In this document: one piece after another, positions 17,982 to 26,366 of the stretch
Numbering within the stretch: position 1 is the stretch's first letter
Layout of the letters: every line of letters begins with the position of its first letter
DNA from: Streptomyces sp. TSRI0107
GTDB taxonomy: Bacteria; Actinomycetota; Actinomycetes; Streptomycetales; Streptomycetaceae
DNA: 64,000 nt
Assembly (NCBI RefSeq): GCF_001905845.1
Contig: NZ_LIVZ01000003.1
Location: forward strand, 1-64,000
Direction: 5' to 3'
Position numbers and translations under genes: made by a program
The notes under the pieces: generated by a model
The model's input: the letters and a program-made list of their open reading frames with translations, nothing else
Told to the model about the DNA's origin: nothing
The model's database searches: none

Positions 17982-18161
17982 ATGTCCGACACCAGCTCCA
18001 CCCCGGGCCTCGACCTCGCGGACCTCGACCTCGGGGACCTCACCGTGACCTCGATGCGCGACACCGTCGCGCTTCCCGAGGGCGGCGCCTCCAACGGCGC
18101 CAGTTCCTGCTCGTGCAGCTCGTCCTCGTGCGCGCAGCCGCAGCTGCCCGTACCGCTGTAG
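17982..18161 (+). CDS. lazA: Thiopeptide precursor 2 with a divergent core
   Basis: A 59-aa peptide, easily missed because of its size. The leader matches precursor 1 (LDLADLDLGDLTVTSMRDT, then VALPEGGA). The core is SNGASSCSCSSSSCAQPQ followed by LPVPL. Compared with precursor 1, Trp2 is Asn, two residues (Ala-Ser) are added before the CSC motif and Gln-Gly after it is lost, so the Ser that would close the pyridine is at position 13, not 12. GGGAGAAG precedes the ATG. It uses the same enzymes by inference, since only one enzyme set follows. Confidence 0.93.
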   Translation: MSDTSSTPGLDLADLDLGDLTVTSMRDTVALPEGGASNGASSCSCSSSSCAQPQLPVPL

Positions 18162-18179
18162 GTCCCGGTCACACCGAAC

Positions 18180-18268
18180 CGTCGGCCGTGCGACCCGTGA
18201 CACGCCACGGGAGCACCTGACCGGCCGACGTGCGTCGCGGGCCGTCCACCCCCCGGTGGCCGGCCCGC
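18180..18268 (+). promoter_or_regulatory. Two strong hairpins between precursor genes and lazB
   Basis: Hairpin one: CGTCGGCCG (18180-18188) pairs with CGGCCGACG (18222-18230), with an inner CCCGT/ACGGG stem. Hairpin two: GCGGGCCG (18237-18244) pairs with CGGCCCGC (18261-18268), with an inner CCACC/GGTGG stem and a CCCC loop. Such structures after precursor genes often act as partial terminators or mRNA stabilisers, giving more precursor than enzyme message. No T-tract follows. Confidence 0.65.
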
Positions 18269-18317
18269 GATGGTGCCGCACCACGGGAACCACGGGCACG
18301 AAGGGACGGGACAGCCC

Positions 18318-21005
18318 ATGCCGCACACCGCGAGCGCCGACACACCGCCCGGGCACGACAGTTACCTCGTCGACTCGGCGCCGTACGCCCTGGTACGCGC
18401 CACCGTGCTGACCTGCCCCGCGCAGTCTCCGGCCACGGCGGCGTTCCGTGCCGCCCTCGCCCGCCTCACCTCGCTCGAAGTCGCACTGCGCGCGCTCCGC
18501 GAGCCGCTCTGCGACGACCTGTACGCCAGCCGGTCCGGCCACGGCGAGCAGTTCCACCGCGATGTCGTCCTGCCGCTGCGCCGCGCACTGCACAACGGGC
18601 GCGAGCCGCGGCCCGCGGTGCTGGACCGCCTGGACGACCTTCCGCAGCGTGTGCCCCGGCTGGCGTCCTGGCTGTCGCTGCGCGACCGTCGCCGAGCCCT
18701 GGTGACCGAGCTGGGCGGCGCCGCCGAACCGGCACTCGCGGCCGAGCGGGCGGCCCTCGCCGCCCTGTGCCGGGAACGCGCGCTCGCCCGCGCCGTCGCG
18801 CTCACCAGCGGCGACCTGTTGCGCGCGGTCGAACGCGCCGGCCGCGGGGCCGACGACCGCAAAGCCCGCAAGGAGGAGCCCACGGTGCTGCGCCACGCCC
18901 TGCGGGCCGGCACCAAGACCAGTCCCCTCTCGTGGTTCACGGCCGTCGGCTGGGGCCGGTTGGCCCCACCGCGCGCCGGCCGCCCGCGCGTGCGGTCGTG
19001 GGGCGAACAGCCCCTCCTGGGCGGCCCTCTGCACGCGTCGGTGAAGGTCAACCGCACCCTGACGACCGCCCTGGCCGCGGCCCTGCTGGCCGACCCGCGC
19101 CACGGCGCCGGGCTTCCGCACCGCGTCACCAGCACCGCGCGCGTCTCCGACGGACGCGCGACGTACGCCCGCGACCGGGTCGCCTTCGCCGGTGGCCGCT
19201 ACCTCGTCACCGACGAGGACGCGGCGGAGGTGGCCTTCAGCGGGCCCCTGCGGCTCCTGGCCCCGTACGCCGCCGCGCCCGCGCCGCTCGACGAGATGGC
19301 GGAGCTGCTCGCCTCTGCCCTGGCCGGGGCGCCCGACAGGAACCGCGCGGCGGCGCTGGCCTTCCTCGAACGCCTCCGGCAGGCGGGTCTGCTGGTGCCG
19401 ACCGATCCGGTCCCGCCGCAGGACCCGGACCCGGCGGGCCGGCTGGCCGCGTGGCTCCGCACGCTCCCCGGCGTCGGCGAGCAGGGCCCCGAGGCGGCCG
19501 GCCGCCTCGCGGACCGGCTGGCGGAACTGTCCTGTGACACCTCGGCGTTCGCCTCCGCGCCCGCGCCGCGGCGCCCGGCCCTCCTCGCCGGGCTCGCCGA
19601 CGGCTGGACCCGGCTGCTCGCCGACGCCGGACGGCCCGTCCCGGCGGGCTCGGCACCGCTGAACGTCCTGTCCGAGGACGTCGTGGCCCCACGGCCGGTG
19701 CCGCTCGACGGGTTCCTCGACGGGGCCGACCACGAGGCCCTGGGCGAAGTCACGGCGCTGGCCGAGGTGTTCGACCTCGCACATGTGATGCGGCGGGCGG
19801 TCCGCGACCGGTTCGTGGAACGGTACGGCGCAGGCGGGAACTGCCCGCACCCCTGGGAGTTCGGCGCCGACGTGGAGGAGGCCTGGGAGCGGGCCGCCCG
19901 CGTCACCGCGCCGGGCCGGGAGGATCCGGCCGGGTTCCCCACCGGCGTCGGGGCGCTCATGGCCCTGCGCGCCGAGCTGACCGACGCCGTGCGCACCGCC
20001 GCGGCCGGTTCACCGGACGGCGCGGAGGTCGTGCTGCCGGCCGACGCCGTCAAGGGCCTGGGCGAGCGGCTGCCGCGCTGGGCCGTCGAACGCCCCCTGA
20101 GCTACGCGTACTTCCTCCAGCGGGACCCGGACGGCGGGCTGCTCTGCGTGAACCGCGTGTACGGCGGCTGGGGCCGGTTCACCAGCAGGTTCCTCGACGT
20201 GCTCGACCCCGACGCGGCCGAGGACGTGGCCGCGCAGCTGCGCCGCGGCCTCGGACCGGGCGCGCGCGCCGCGCAGATGCGACCGGTCGGAGGGTTCAAC
20301 GCCAATCTGCACCCGCTGCTCGTACCGGACGACATCGGGCCCGACCGCCGCTGGACCTCGCTGGCCGAGGCGGACGTGGAACTCTTCCACGACGAGGCCG
20401 GCGACCAGGTGCGGTTCCGGGTCACGGCCACCGGCGAACCGCTCGACGTGCTCTACCCCGGCTTCCTCGCCCCGCTCATGCTGCCGCGGCGCATCGCGGC
20501 GCTGTTGTCCGACCACCCGCACGGCGTGGTGGACTTCCGATCGCTGCCGCCCCGGCACTCCGTGGACGCCCCGGGCGGCGAGGTGATCGTCGCCCCCCGG
20601 CTGCGCCACCGGCACGTCGTCCTGCACCGCCGCCGGTGGAGCCTGCCGGCCGGAGTGGTGGGAGCCCTGCACGCCGAGCTGACGGCGGCCCCGGGGACCC
20701 CGGTGGAGCCCGCGGCGCGTTGGCGCGCCCTGCTCGGCCTGCCCGACCAGGTCTTCCTGCACCCCGCGCCCACCGCCCCCACCGGCCGGGTGACCGAGGA
20801 CTTCCTGGCGCACCTGCGCCGCCCCAAGCCCCAGTTCGTCGACCTGGGCAACCCGCTCCACCTGCGCTGCCTGGCCAAGTGGCTCTCCCGCCACCCCGGC
20901 GGCGCGGTCCTCGAGGAGGCGTTGCCCGCGCCGGGCGGATCCGCCGTGCCGACCCGTGCGGTGGAGCTCGTCACGGAGACGTACCGGGCGGGGAGGTCAC
21001 GATGA
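18318..21005 (+). CDS. lazB: Lantibiotic-dehydratase-like glutamylation enzyme (LazB type)
   Basis: An 895-aa split dehydratase N-terminal domain. In lactazole and other thiopeptide systems this enzyme uses glutamyl-tRNA to glutamylate core Ser residues; the partner elimination domain is on another gene (here the lazF product N-terminus). Length and regions such as KTSPLSWFTAVGWG, YAYFLQRDPDGGL and GGFNANLHPLLVPDD fit Lant_dehydr_N. ATG 18318 has GGGACGGG upstream; the in-frame ATG at 18270 lacks a binding site. Its stop overlaps the start of lazC (ATGA). Confidence 0.93.
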   Translation: MPHTASADTPPGHDSYLVDSAPYALVRATVLTCPAQSPATAAFRAALARLTSLEVALRALREPLCDDLYASRSGHGEQFHRDVVLPLRRALHNGREPRPAVLDRLDDLPQRVPRLASWLSLRDRRRALVTELGGAAEPALAAERAALAALCRERALARAVALTSGDLLRAVERAGRGADDRKARKEEPTVLRHALRAGTKTSPLSWFTAVGWGRLAPPRAGRPRVRSWGEQPLLGGPLHASVKVNRTLTTALAAALLADPRHGAGLPHRVTSTARVSDGRATYARDRVAFAGGRYLVTDEDAAEVAFSGPLRLLAPYAAAPAPLDEMAELLASALAGAPDRNRAAALAFLERLRQAGLLVPTDPVPPQDPDPAGRLAAWLRTLPGVGEQGPEAAGRLADRLAELSCDTSAFASAPAPRRPALLAGLADGWTRLLADAGRPVPAGSAPLNVLSEDVVAPRPVPLDGFLDGADHEALGEVTALAEVFDLAHVMRRAVRDRFVERYGAGGNCPHPWEFGADVEEAWERAARVTAPGREDPAGFPTGVGALMALRAELTDAVRTAAAGSPDGAEVVLPADAVKGLGERLPRWAVERPLSYAYFLQRDPDGGLLCVNRVYGGWGRFTSRFLDVLDPDAAEDVAAQLRRGLGPGARAAQMRPVGGFNANLHPLLVPDDIGPDRRWTSLAEADVELFHDEAGDQVRFRVTATGEPLDVLYPGFLAPLMLPRRIAALLSDHPHGVVDFRSLPPRHSVDAPGGEVIVAPRLRHRHVVLHRRRWSLPAGVVGALHAELTAAPGTPVEPAARWRALLGLPDQVFLHPAPTAPTGRVTEDFLAHLRRPKPQFVDLGNPLHLRCLAKWLSRHPGGAVLEEALPAPGGSAVPTRAVELVTETYRAGRSR

Positions 21006-21169
21006 CGTCCAATCCGATAGCGGGTGGGGAGGCGGCGGTGACGTCCACGCCGATACCGGGCGGGAAGAGGGCGATGACATCCACCCCGATGCCGGGCGGG
21101 AAGACGGCGATGACATCCACCCCGATGCCGGGCGGGAAGACGGCGATGACATCCACGCCGATACCGGCG
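21002..21169 (+). repeat. 36-bp tandem repeat at the 5' end of lazC
   Basis: Units start at 21002, 21038, 21074, 21110 and 21146. Units three and four are identical; the others differ at a few positions. Each unit begins with ATG or GTG in the lazC frame and each is preceded by a purine-rich GGGAAG- or GGGGAGG-like stretch, so the repeat copies a potential ribosome binding site plus start. It encodes the repeated peptide MTSTPMPGGKTA. Confidence 0.92.
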
Positions 21170-22306
21170 GACGGCGGCGCCGACGAGGTGCTCGACGTGG
21201 TGGCGTACTACCACCAGCCGGTCAAGGCACGGTTGCTGCGGGAGGCGGTGCTGCCGCTCACGGCGGAGTGCCGCAACCGAGGCCTGGCCGCGCACGTCGA
21301 ACGGCACTGGCTGCACGGCCCGCACGTGCGGCTGCGTCTCCGGGGCGCGCCGGCACGGCTCGGGCCGGCCGCCGAGCACGCGGCACGCGCGCTGCGCGAC
21401 TGGGTCGGCGCCCACCCCTCGCGGCGCGGCCTCACCGACGCCGAACTGCTGGAGCAGGCCGCCCGCAACGGACGGGCCGAGCTGGTCGCGCCGCCGTACG
21501 ACCCGATCGTGCCGGACAACACGGTGCGCCTCGAACCGGTCGACCTCACTCCCCTGCGGCGCCTGCTCGGGGACGACGGCGCGGCGCTCCGCGACGACCT
21601 GCTGAGCGGCGGACTGGAAGCGCTCCGCGCGGGCGCCGGGTTCCTCGGCGAGCACGGCGACGTCGCGCAGGCGCGCGTGCAGCTCGCCGTCACGGTGCTT
21701 GCCGCACACGCGGCCGCCCACCCCGGCGGGCTCGCCGGCGGCCATTGGTCGTACGTGTCCCACCTCGAGGACTTCCTCGTCCACGACGACCCCGACGGCC
21801 GGCTGCGGGAGGGCTTCGAACGGCGCTGGGAGAGCGCGGGCGACACGGTGACCGCGCTGGTCGGCCGGATCGCCGGGGGCGCGGCACGCGGGTGGGAGCG
21901 CGACTGGGCCCGCTGGTCGGCCGCCGCCTGGCGGCTTGCGCAGGACCGCTACGACGCGGGAGCCGACCTGCACGGCGATCCGCTCCGGTACCAGGAGCGC
22001 GCGGCGGCAACCGGGGACGCGGAGACGACGGAACGGTGGAGCCGGGACCTGCGTACCCGCTACAGCGAGTTCCACCGGCTGCTGCGGCGCTCCGACCCCG
22101 AGGGGACGATGTGGAGCCGCCCCGACTACCTGGTCTACCGGGCCTGCACCAACGCCCTGTACCGGCTCCTCGCGATCTGCGACGTCACGCCGCTGGAACG
22201 CTACCTCGCCGCCCATCTCGTCGTCCGTACGGTGCCCCGCCTGACCGGGTGCGACTGGCGCGCCGAGATGGCGGCGGCGGTCGACGCGAGGGAGCGCGGA
22301 GCATGA
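21002..22306 (+). CDS. lazC: [4+2] pyridine synthase (LazC type)
   Basis: A 434-aa protein of the thiopeptide-type bacteriocin biosynthesis family, related to the lantibiotic dehydratase C-terminal fold. In lactazole LazC joins two dehydroalanines to form the central pyridine and expels the leader. Family features: VLDVVAYYHQPVKARLLREA near residue 64 and the C-terminal WSRPDYLVYRACTNALYRLL region. Residues 1-56 are a five-fold 12-residue repeat not expected in this enzyme, so the true functional start may be later. ATGA overlaps link it to lazB and lazD. Confidence 0.9.
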   Translation: MTSNPIAGGEAAVTSTPIPGGKRAMTSTPMPGGKTAMTSTPMPGGKTAMTSTPIPADGGADEVLDVVAYYHQPVKARLLREAVLPLTAECRNRGLAAHVERHWLHGPHVRLRLRGAPARLGPAAEHAARALRDWVGAHPSRRGLTDAELLEQAARNGRAELVAPPYDPIVPDNTVRLEPVDLTPLRRLLGDDGAALRDDLLSGGLEALRAGAGFLGEHGDVAQARVQLAVTVLAAHAAAHPGGLAGGHWSYVSHLEDFLVHDDPDGRLREGFERRWESAGDTVTALVGRIAGGAARGWERDWARWSAAAWRLAQDRYDAGADLHGDPLRYQERAAATGDAETTERWSRDLRTRYSEFHRLLRRSDPEGTMWSRPDYLVYRACTNALYRLLAICDVTPLERYLAAHLVVRTVPRLTGCDWRAEMAAAVDARERGA

Positions 22307-24336
22307 CCAGTCCCCCGGCGCCCGGAACCCTTCCGGCGAACGTCGTCCGGGCCGGTGGCGCCACCACCAGTGAGGCCGTCGGCGGCACGACGGAGCCCGC
22401 CCTGCCACGACTGCGCCCCGATGTGGCCGTCACCCCGCTGCGGGCCGGACTGCATCTGCGCGGACGGCGCGGCAGCGTCACCCTCGAGGGCAGCACGGCG
22501 CTGCCCGCCCTGTGGCGTCTGCTGGAGGAGCCCTTGCGCTCGGGCGACGCGGAGGAGCTGGGCCGCAGGGCCGCGCCAGGCACCCCGGTACGCAAGGCGC
22601 TGGACACGCTCGTCGAGCGTCTGCGGGACCACGACCTGGTGGTGTCGGCGCCGACCGGACGCGCCGCCGACTGGGTCGCGGCGACGGCGGTGCGGCCCGC
22701 CGACACCGCCGCCGCGCTGGCGGCGGCCCACGTGGAGGTCGCGTCCGGCGCACCGCGCGGCCCGCTGGCGGAGGCCGTCTCGCGCGCGCTGTCGGACGCC
22801 GGGGTGGCGTGGTCGCACGCCGCGGACCCGGCGCTGCCCGAGGACGTGGTCCTGCTGCGCGAAGCCGGGGGCGGCCGGCGGGCCGTGGCCGTCGGCGGGG
22901 TCAGGGGCGGCAGGGGATACGTCACGGCCCCCGGCAGCCCGGAGCAGGTCGCCTCGGACGCGGCCGCGCTCGCCGCGCACCGGTCGGCGGACTCCACCCA
23001 AGCCGGTCCGGACGCGCTCGCCACACACCAGCCGCCGGACGCCACCCAAGCCGACGCGGCCCCGCCCGCCGCGCACCAGCCGCCGGACCCCACCAAAACC
23101 GACGCGGCCCCGCTCACCGCACATCGGCCGCCGGACGCCACCCAAGCCGGTCCGCACGCGCTCGCCACACACCAGCCGCCCGACCCCACCAAAACCGACC
23201 CGGCCCCACTCGTCGCATCTCGGCCGCCCAAGACCGCCCCGGCCCCACTCACCGCACACCAGCCGCCGAAGTCCGCCGAAGCCAGCCCGTCCGCGTTCGT
23301 CGCGCTGCTCGGCGGCTCCGCGGCGCAGCGGCTGCTGTGCGCGGTCGGCGGGCTGCCGGATCCGGCGAGCGAGGGGGACGACCCGCGGCTGGTGCCCGGG
23401 CTGCCCGCGGTCCTCGTGGCCGACGCCCGGCCCCTGCGAGCCGAATACCGCAGCTGGCTGGGGCCGGGCCTGATCGACGCCGACCGCCGCGCCCGCCTGG
23501 AGCCGGCCCGGGCGCTCGCCGAGGTGCTGGGACGGGTGTCGGCCCTCACCGACGAGCGTGTCGGGGTCCTGCCGGGCCCGGCGCCGGGAGCCCTGCGTCA
23601 GTCGCCGGTACCGCTCGCCTCGTGCGAACTGCCGGAGGGCAGCGTGCTGGCCGGCGCGGCGCGCCTGGATCTGGCCCGCCTGGAGGCGTTCTGCCGGGCC
23701 GCGGAGCTCCGGCTGGCGGGGCGCGCGTCGGTGGGCGCGGATCCGGCGCACGCCCTGGGGCGCGCCCTGCGCGAGGCCGCGGCGAAAGCCTTCCCGGCCG
23801 CGGGCGCGGTACTGCCCGAGGCGCACTGGCGCGAGCATCCGCAGGCCGGCCACTGGTGGACGGCGCTCACCGGACGCCTCGGCACGCCCGCCCGGCTGGA
23901 GGTGCGGCGTCTCGCCGACGAGGAGGCGTACTTGGCCGTCGTACGCGGCGGGACCGATGATTCGGCCGCCCACGGGCCCGTCCTCGGCGACGCGGTGGAG
24001 GCGACGCCGGGCGACGCGGCGGCGTTCGCCGCCCTGTCGGCCGCCGCCGCGGTCGGCTCGGCCGCCCAGGGGCTCGTCGTCGGGCACCTCTGCCGGGCGA
24101 GCGGCGCGGTGGCGCCACTCGCCGCGGCGGACACCCGGACGGCCCCTTGGGAGGACAGGGGCTGGACCAACGGCTGGCTGGCAGACCTCGCACTCCGGGA
24201 GGCCGCACTGCAGAACGTGCTGCGACGGCTGACCGGGCTGCGCGTCCGGGAGCCCGGCGACGCCGCCCCACCGCTCGTCACGCGACTGCGCGCATTCGGC
24301 TTCTCGGTGCTGTACGGCCAGGAGGAGGGGCGGTGA
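22303..24336 (+). CDS. lazD: Ocin-ThiF-like/RRE partner protein (LazD type)
   Basis: A 677-aa protein that by position and composition is the LazD-type leader-binding partner of the YcaO cyclodehydratase. The N-terminal ~90 residues (LRPDVAVTPLRAGLHLRGRR) look like the RRE/winged-helix segment expected to bind the leader, and the C-terminal part (DRGWTNGWLADLALREAALQ) matches the tail of such proteins. Residues ~226-334 are seven 16-residue Pro/Asp/Thr-rich repeats, an insertion that looks disordered. ATGA overlap with lazC; GTGA overlap with lazE. No catalytic residues are expected. Confidence 0.85.
   Translation: MTSPPAPGTLPANVVRAGGATTSEAVGGTTEPALPRLRPDVAVTPLRAGLHLRGRRGSVTLEGSTALPALWRLLEEPLRSGDAEELGRRAAPGTPVRKALDTLVERLRDHDLVVSAPTGRAADWVAATAVRPADTAAALAAAHVEVASGAPRGPLAEAVSRALSDAGVAWSHAADPALPEDVVLLREAGGGRRAVAVGGVRGGRGYVTAPGSPEQVASDAAALAAHRSADSTQAGPDALATHQPPDATQADAAPPAAHQPPDPTKTDAAPLTAHRPPDATQAGPHALATHQPPDPTKTDPAPLVASRPPKTAPAPLTAHQPPKSAEASPSAFVALLGGSAAQRLLCAVGGLPDPASEGDDPRLVPGLPAVLVADARPLRAEYRSWLGPGLIDADRRARLEPARALAEVLGRVSALTDERVGVLPGPAPGALRQSPVPLASCELPEGSVLAGAARLDLARLEAFCRAAELRLAGRASVGADPAHALGRALREAAAKAFPAAGAVLPEAHWREHPQAGHWWTALTGRLGTPARLEVRRLADEEAYLAVVRGGTDDSAAHGPVLGDAVEATPGDAAAFAALSAAAAVGSAAQGLVVGHLCRASGAVAPLAAADTRTAPWEDRGWTNGWLADLALREAALQNVLRRLTGLRVREPGDAAPPLVTRLRAFGFSVLYGQEEGR
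22978..23304 (+). repeat. 48-bp tandem repeat inside lazD
   Basis: Seven imperfect units starting at 22978, 23026, 23074, 23122, 23170, 23218 (39 bp only) and 23257. Each encodes a version of HQPPDPTKTDAAPLTA. Unit sequences alternate between ATQA and PTKT types, which suggests duplication of a two-unit block. It is in frame throughout. Confidence 0.93.
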
Positions 24337-26291
24337 GTCACGCCGGACGTCCGGTCCTCGGCCCGCTGCCCGTGCCGGTGCTCGACGCCGAGGCCGCGCT
24401 CGCCGCGACGGCGGGCCCGGCGGTCGTCCTGCTGACGCAGTGGACGCTGGAACTCGCCGAACGGCTCAGCCGCCACGCGCTGGCCCACCCCGTGCGCCTC
24501 GTCCCGGTGCGATTCGACGGAGCCCTGGCCGTCGTGGGGCCGGTCCTGCGTCCGGGCGCCGCCGCCTGTCTGTCCTGCGCCGAGTACCAGCGGCTGGCCA
24601 CGACGGGCGGGCGGGTGCCGTGGCACAGTCCGGCTCTGGCCCTGGCGGGGGCTCCCTCGGCCGCGCTGGGCGGAGCGACCGGCGTACTCGCCCTCGAACT
24701 GCTGGAGGCGGCCGACGGCGAGTCGCCGGGACCACGGCCGGACGCGGACGCCACCGCCACCGCCACCGCCACCGCCACCGCCACCGCCACCGCCACGGTG
24801 CACCTCGTCCATCACGGCCGCGCCACCTGGTCCACCCACCGGGTCCGTCCGGTCGGCGGCTGCGCGGTCTGCCGGCCGCTGCCGGACGACTCGGCCGCCG
24901 ACGTCGTACCGGTGCCGTCAGGCCCCCGTCCGCTGCCCGACCCCGCGGTACTCCGCGGCGCCAACCCCCGCACCGGGGTCGCGGAGTTGCGCGATGCGCT
25001 GCACGACGAGCGGTTCGGCCCGGTGCGCCGGCTGTTCCGCAGCGAGGACTCCGCCTTCTGCCTGACGACGGCGTTCGTCACGGACGGACGGGCGGTGGAC
25101 GACGGCGGGTACGGGCGGGCCGGCGACTTCCGCACCAGCGAGCGGGTGGCGCTCTTCGAGAGCGTCGAGCGGTTCGCGGGCATGCGGCCGACCGGCCGGC
25201 GGACCCGGCTGCGGGCGTCCTTCGGCGAACTCGGGCCGGACCGGGCCGTGGATCCCGTGCGCCTGGGGCTGCCCGACCCCGCCTACCACGGCCATCCCGC
25301 CTCGCGGACCGTCCCGTACAGCCCCGATCTGGAACTGGACTGGGTCCACGGCTGGTCCCTCACCCGGCGACGGGCCGTGGCGGTGCCCGAGCACGTGGCG
25401 TACTGGGACGTGCCGGGCGACCGGCCGCGCGTGGTGTACGAGTCCTCCAACGGCTGCGGGCTGGGCAACAGCCTGGAGGAAGCGGTGCTCTACGGGCTGT
25501 TCGAGGTCGCGGAGCGCGACGCGTTCCTGATGGCCTGGTACGCCGCCACCCCGCTCCCCCGCGTGGAGCCGCCGCCCGAGGACCTGGAGACGGCCCTGCT
25601 GGCCGACCGCGCGGAGCTGGCCGGCTACCGCCTCGTGCTCCTCGACGCCACGAACGACTTCGGCGTCCCGTCGGTCGTCGCGGTCTGCCGGTACGAGGGC
25701 TCCCACCCCGGGGCTCCGAGGATGCTGCTGGCCGCCGGCGCCCACCACGACCCGCGCGTCGCGATCCGTTCGGCCGTGGCGGAGGTGGTGACCAACGTCC
25801 TGGAGTCCGCGCACCGTTCCGGTCCCGGGAGCGCACTGCGGGACCCGGCGCGGCTGCTCCCCATGCTCGACGCCCCGGAACTCGTGGTGACCCTGGACGA
25901 CCACGTGGGGGTGAACTCCCTGGCCGAGGCGGCCCCGCGGCTGGCGTTCCTCTTCGCCGACACCCCGACCCGCTCCGTCGCCGAGGCCTGGCCCGGCGCG
26001 CCGGAGCCGGTGGCGGACCTCGGCGTGCTGCTCGACGCGACCGTGCGGCGGCTGGCCGGCGAGGGCCTGGAGGTCATCGCCGTCGATCAGACGGAGCCGG
26101 GGCTGGGGGACCGGTTCGGCCTGCACTGCGCCAAGGTCGTCGTGCCGGGCTCGCTGCCCATGACGTTCGGCCACGTCAACCACCGCACCAGGAACCTGCC
26201 GCGCCTGCTCCGGACGCCGTACCGGCTGGGCCGCACGGACCGGCCGCTACGCCCGGACGACCTCGCGATCCACCCCCACCCCTTCCCCTGA
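24333..26291 (+). CDS. lazE: YcaO cyclodehydratase with zinc-binding N-terminal part (LazE type)
   Basis: A 652-aa ATP-dependent enzyme that turns core Cys/Ser into thiazolines and oxazolines. N-terminal part: Cys pairs CLSC (79, 82) and CAVC (177, 180) form the zinc tetrad of the E1-like C-protein module. YcaO domain: about 235-652, with FESVERFAG and the NGCGLGNSLEEAVLYGLFEV block holding ATP/Mg ligands. The C-terminus ends PHPFP, the PxPxP motif of active azoline-forming YcaO proteins. GTG 24333 has GGAGGAGGGG upstream and overlaps the lazD stop. An Ala-Thr repeat lies between the Cys pairs. Confidence 0.95.
   Translation: MSHAGRPVLGPLPVPVLDAEAALAATAGPAVVLLTQWTLELAERLSRHALAHPVRLVPVRFDGALAVVGPVLRPGAAACLSCAEYQRLATTGGRVPWHSPALALAGAPSAALGGATGVLALELLEAADGESPGPRPDADATATATATATATATATVHLVHHGRATWSTHRVRPVGGCAVCRPLPDDSAADVVPVPSGPRPLPDPAVLRGANPRTGVAELRDALHDERFGPVRRLFRSEDSAFCLTTAFVTDGRAVDDGGYGRAGDFRTSERVALFESVERFAGMRPTGRRTRLRASFGELGPDRAVDPVRLGLPDPAYHGHPASRTVPYSPDLELDWVHGWSLTRRRAVAVPEHVAYWDVPGDRPRVVYESSNGCGLGNSLEEAVLYGLFEVAERDAFLMAWYAATPLPRVEPPPEDLETALLADRAELAGYRLVLLDATNDFGVPSVVAVCRYEGSHPGAPRMLLAAGAHHDPRVAIRSAVAEVVTNVLESAHRSGPGSALRDPARLLPMLDAPELVVTLDDHVGVNSLAEAAPRLAFLFADTPTRSVAEAWPGAPEPVADLGVLLDATVRRLAGEGLEVIAVDQTEPGLGDRFGLHCAKVVVPGSLPMTFGHVNHRTRNLPRLLRTPYRLGRTDRPLRPDDLAIHPHPFP
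24750..24797 (+). repeat. GCCACC hexanucleotide array inside lazE
   Basis: Seven copies of GCCACC and one GCCACG code for eight Ala-Thr dipeptides between the two Cys pairs of the LazE N-terminal module. In-frame and therefore tolerated; prone to slippage by two residues at a time. Confidence 0.95.
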
Positions 26292-26366
26292 CCCGGCTCC
26301 TTCCCGCCCCTCCCCGATCCGACCCGACCCGACCTGACCCGACCCCCGAACGAACGAGGGCCTTTC

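Noticed and set aside
18162..18317. A third precursor peptide between lazA2 and lazB
   Set aside because: No short frame with a Leu/Asp leader and Cys/Ser core was found; the sequence is dominated by hairpins.
17562..19850. Long minus-strand frame (762 codons) over lazA and the start of lazB
   Set aside because: Arises from high GC and third-position bias of the plus-strand genes; no domain or ribosome binding site, and the plus strand has clear homology.
22978..23304. Possible CRISPR-like or non-coding repeat array
   Set aside because: Units are contiguous with no spacers and stay in the lazD frame, so it is a coding tandem repeat.
20453..24087. Long minus-strand frames opposite lazC and lazD
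   Set aside because: Shadow frames: Arg/Gly/Pro-rich, repetitive and without any recognisable family, while the plus-strand frames are conserved enzymes.
26308..26347. GACCC-rich spacer before lazF as a regulatory element
   Set aside because: Only a short simple-sequence run with no stem or known motif; noted but not supported as functional.
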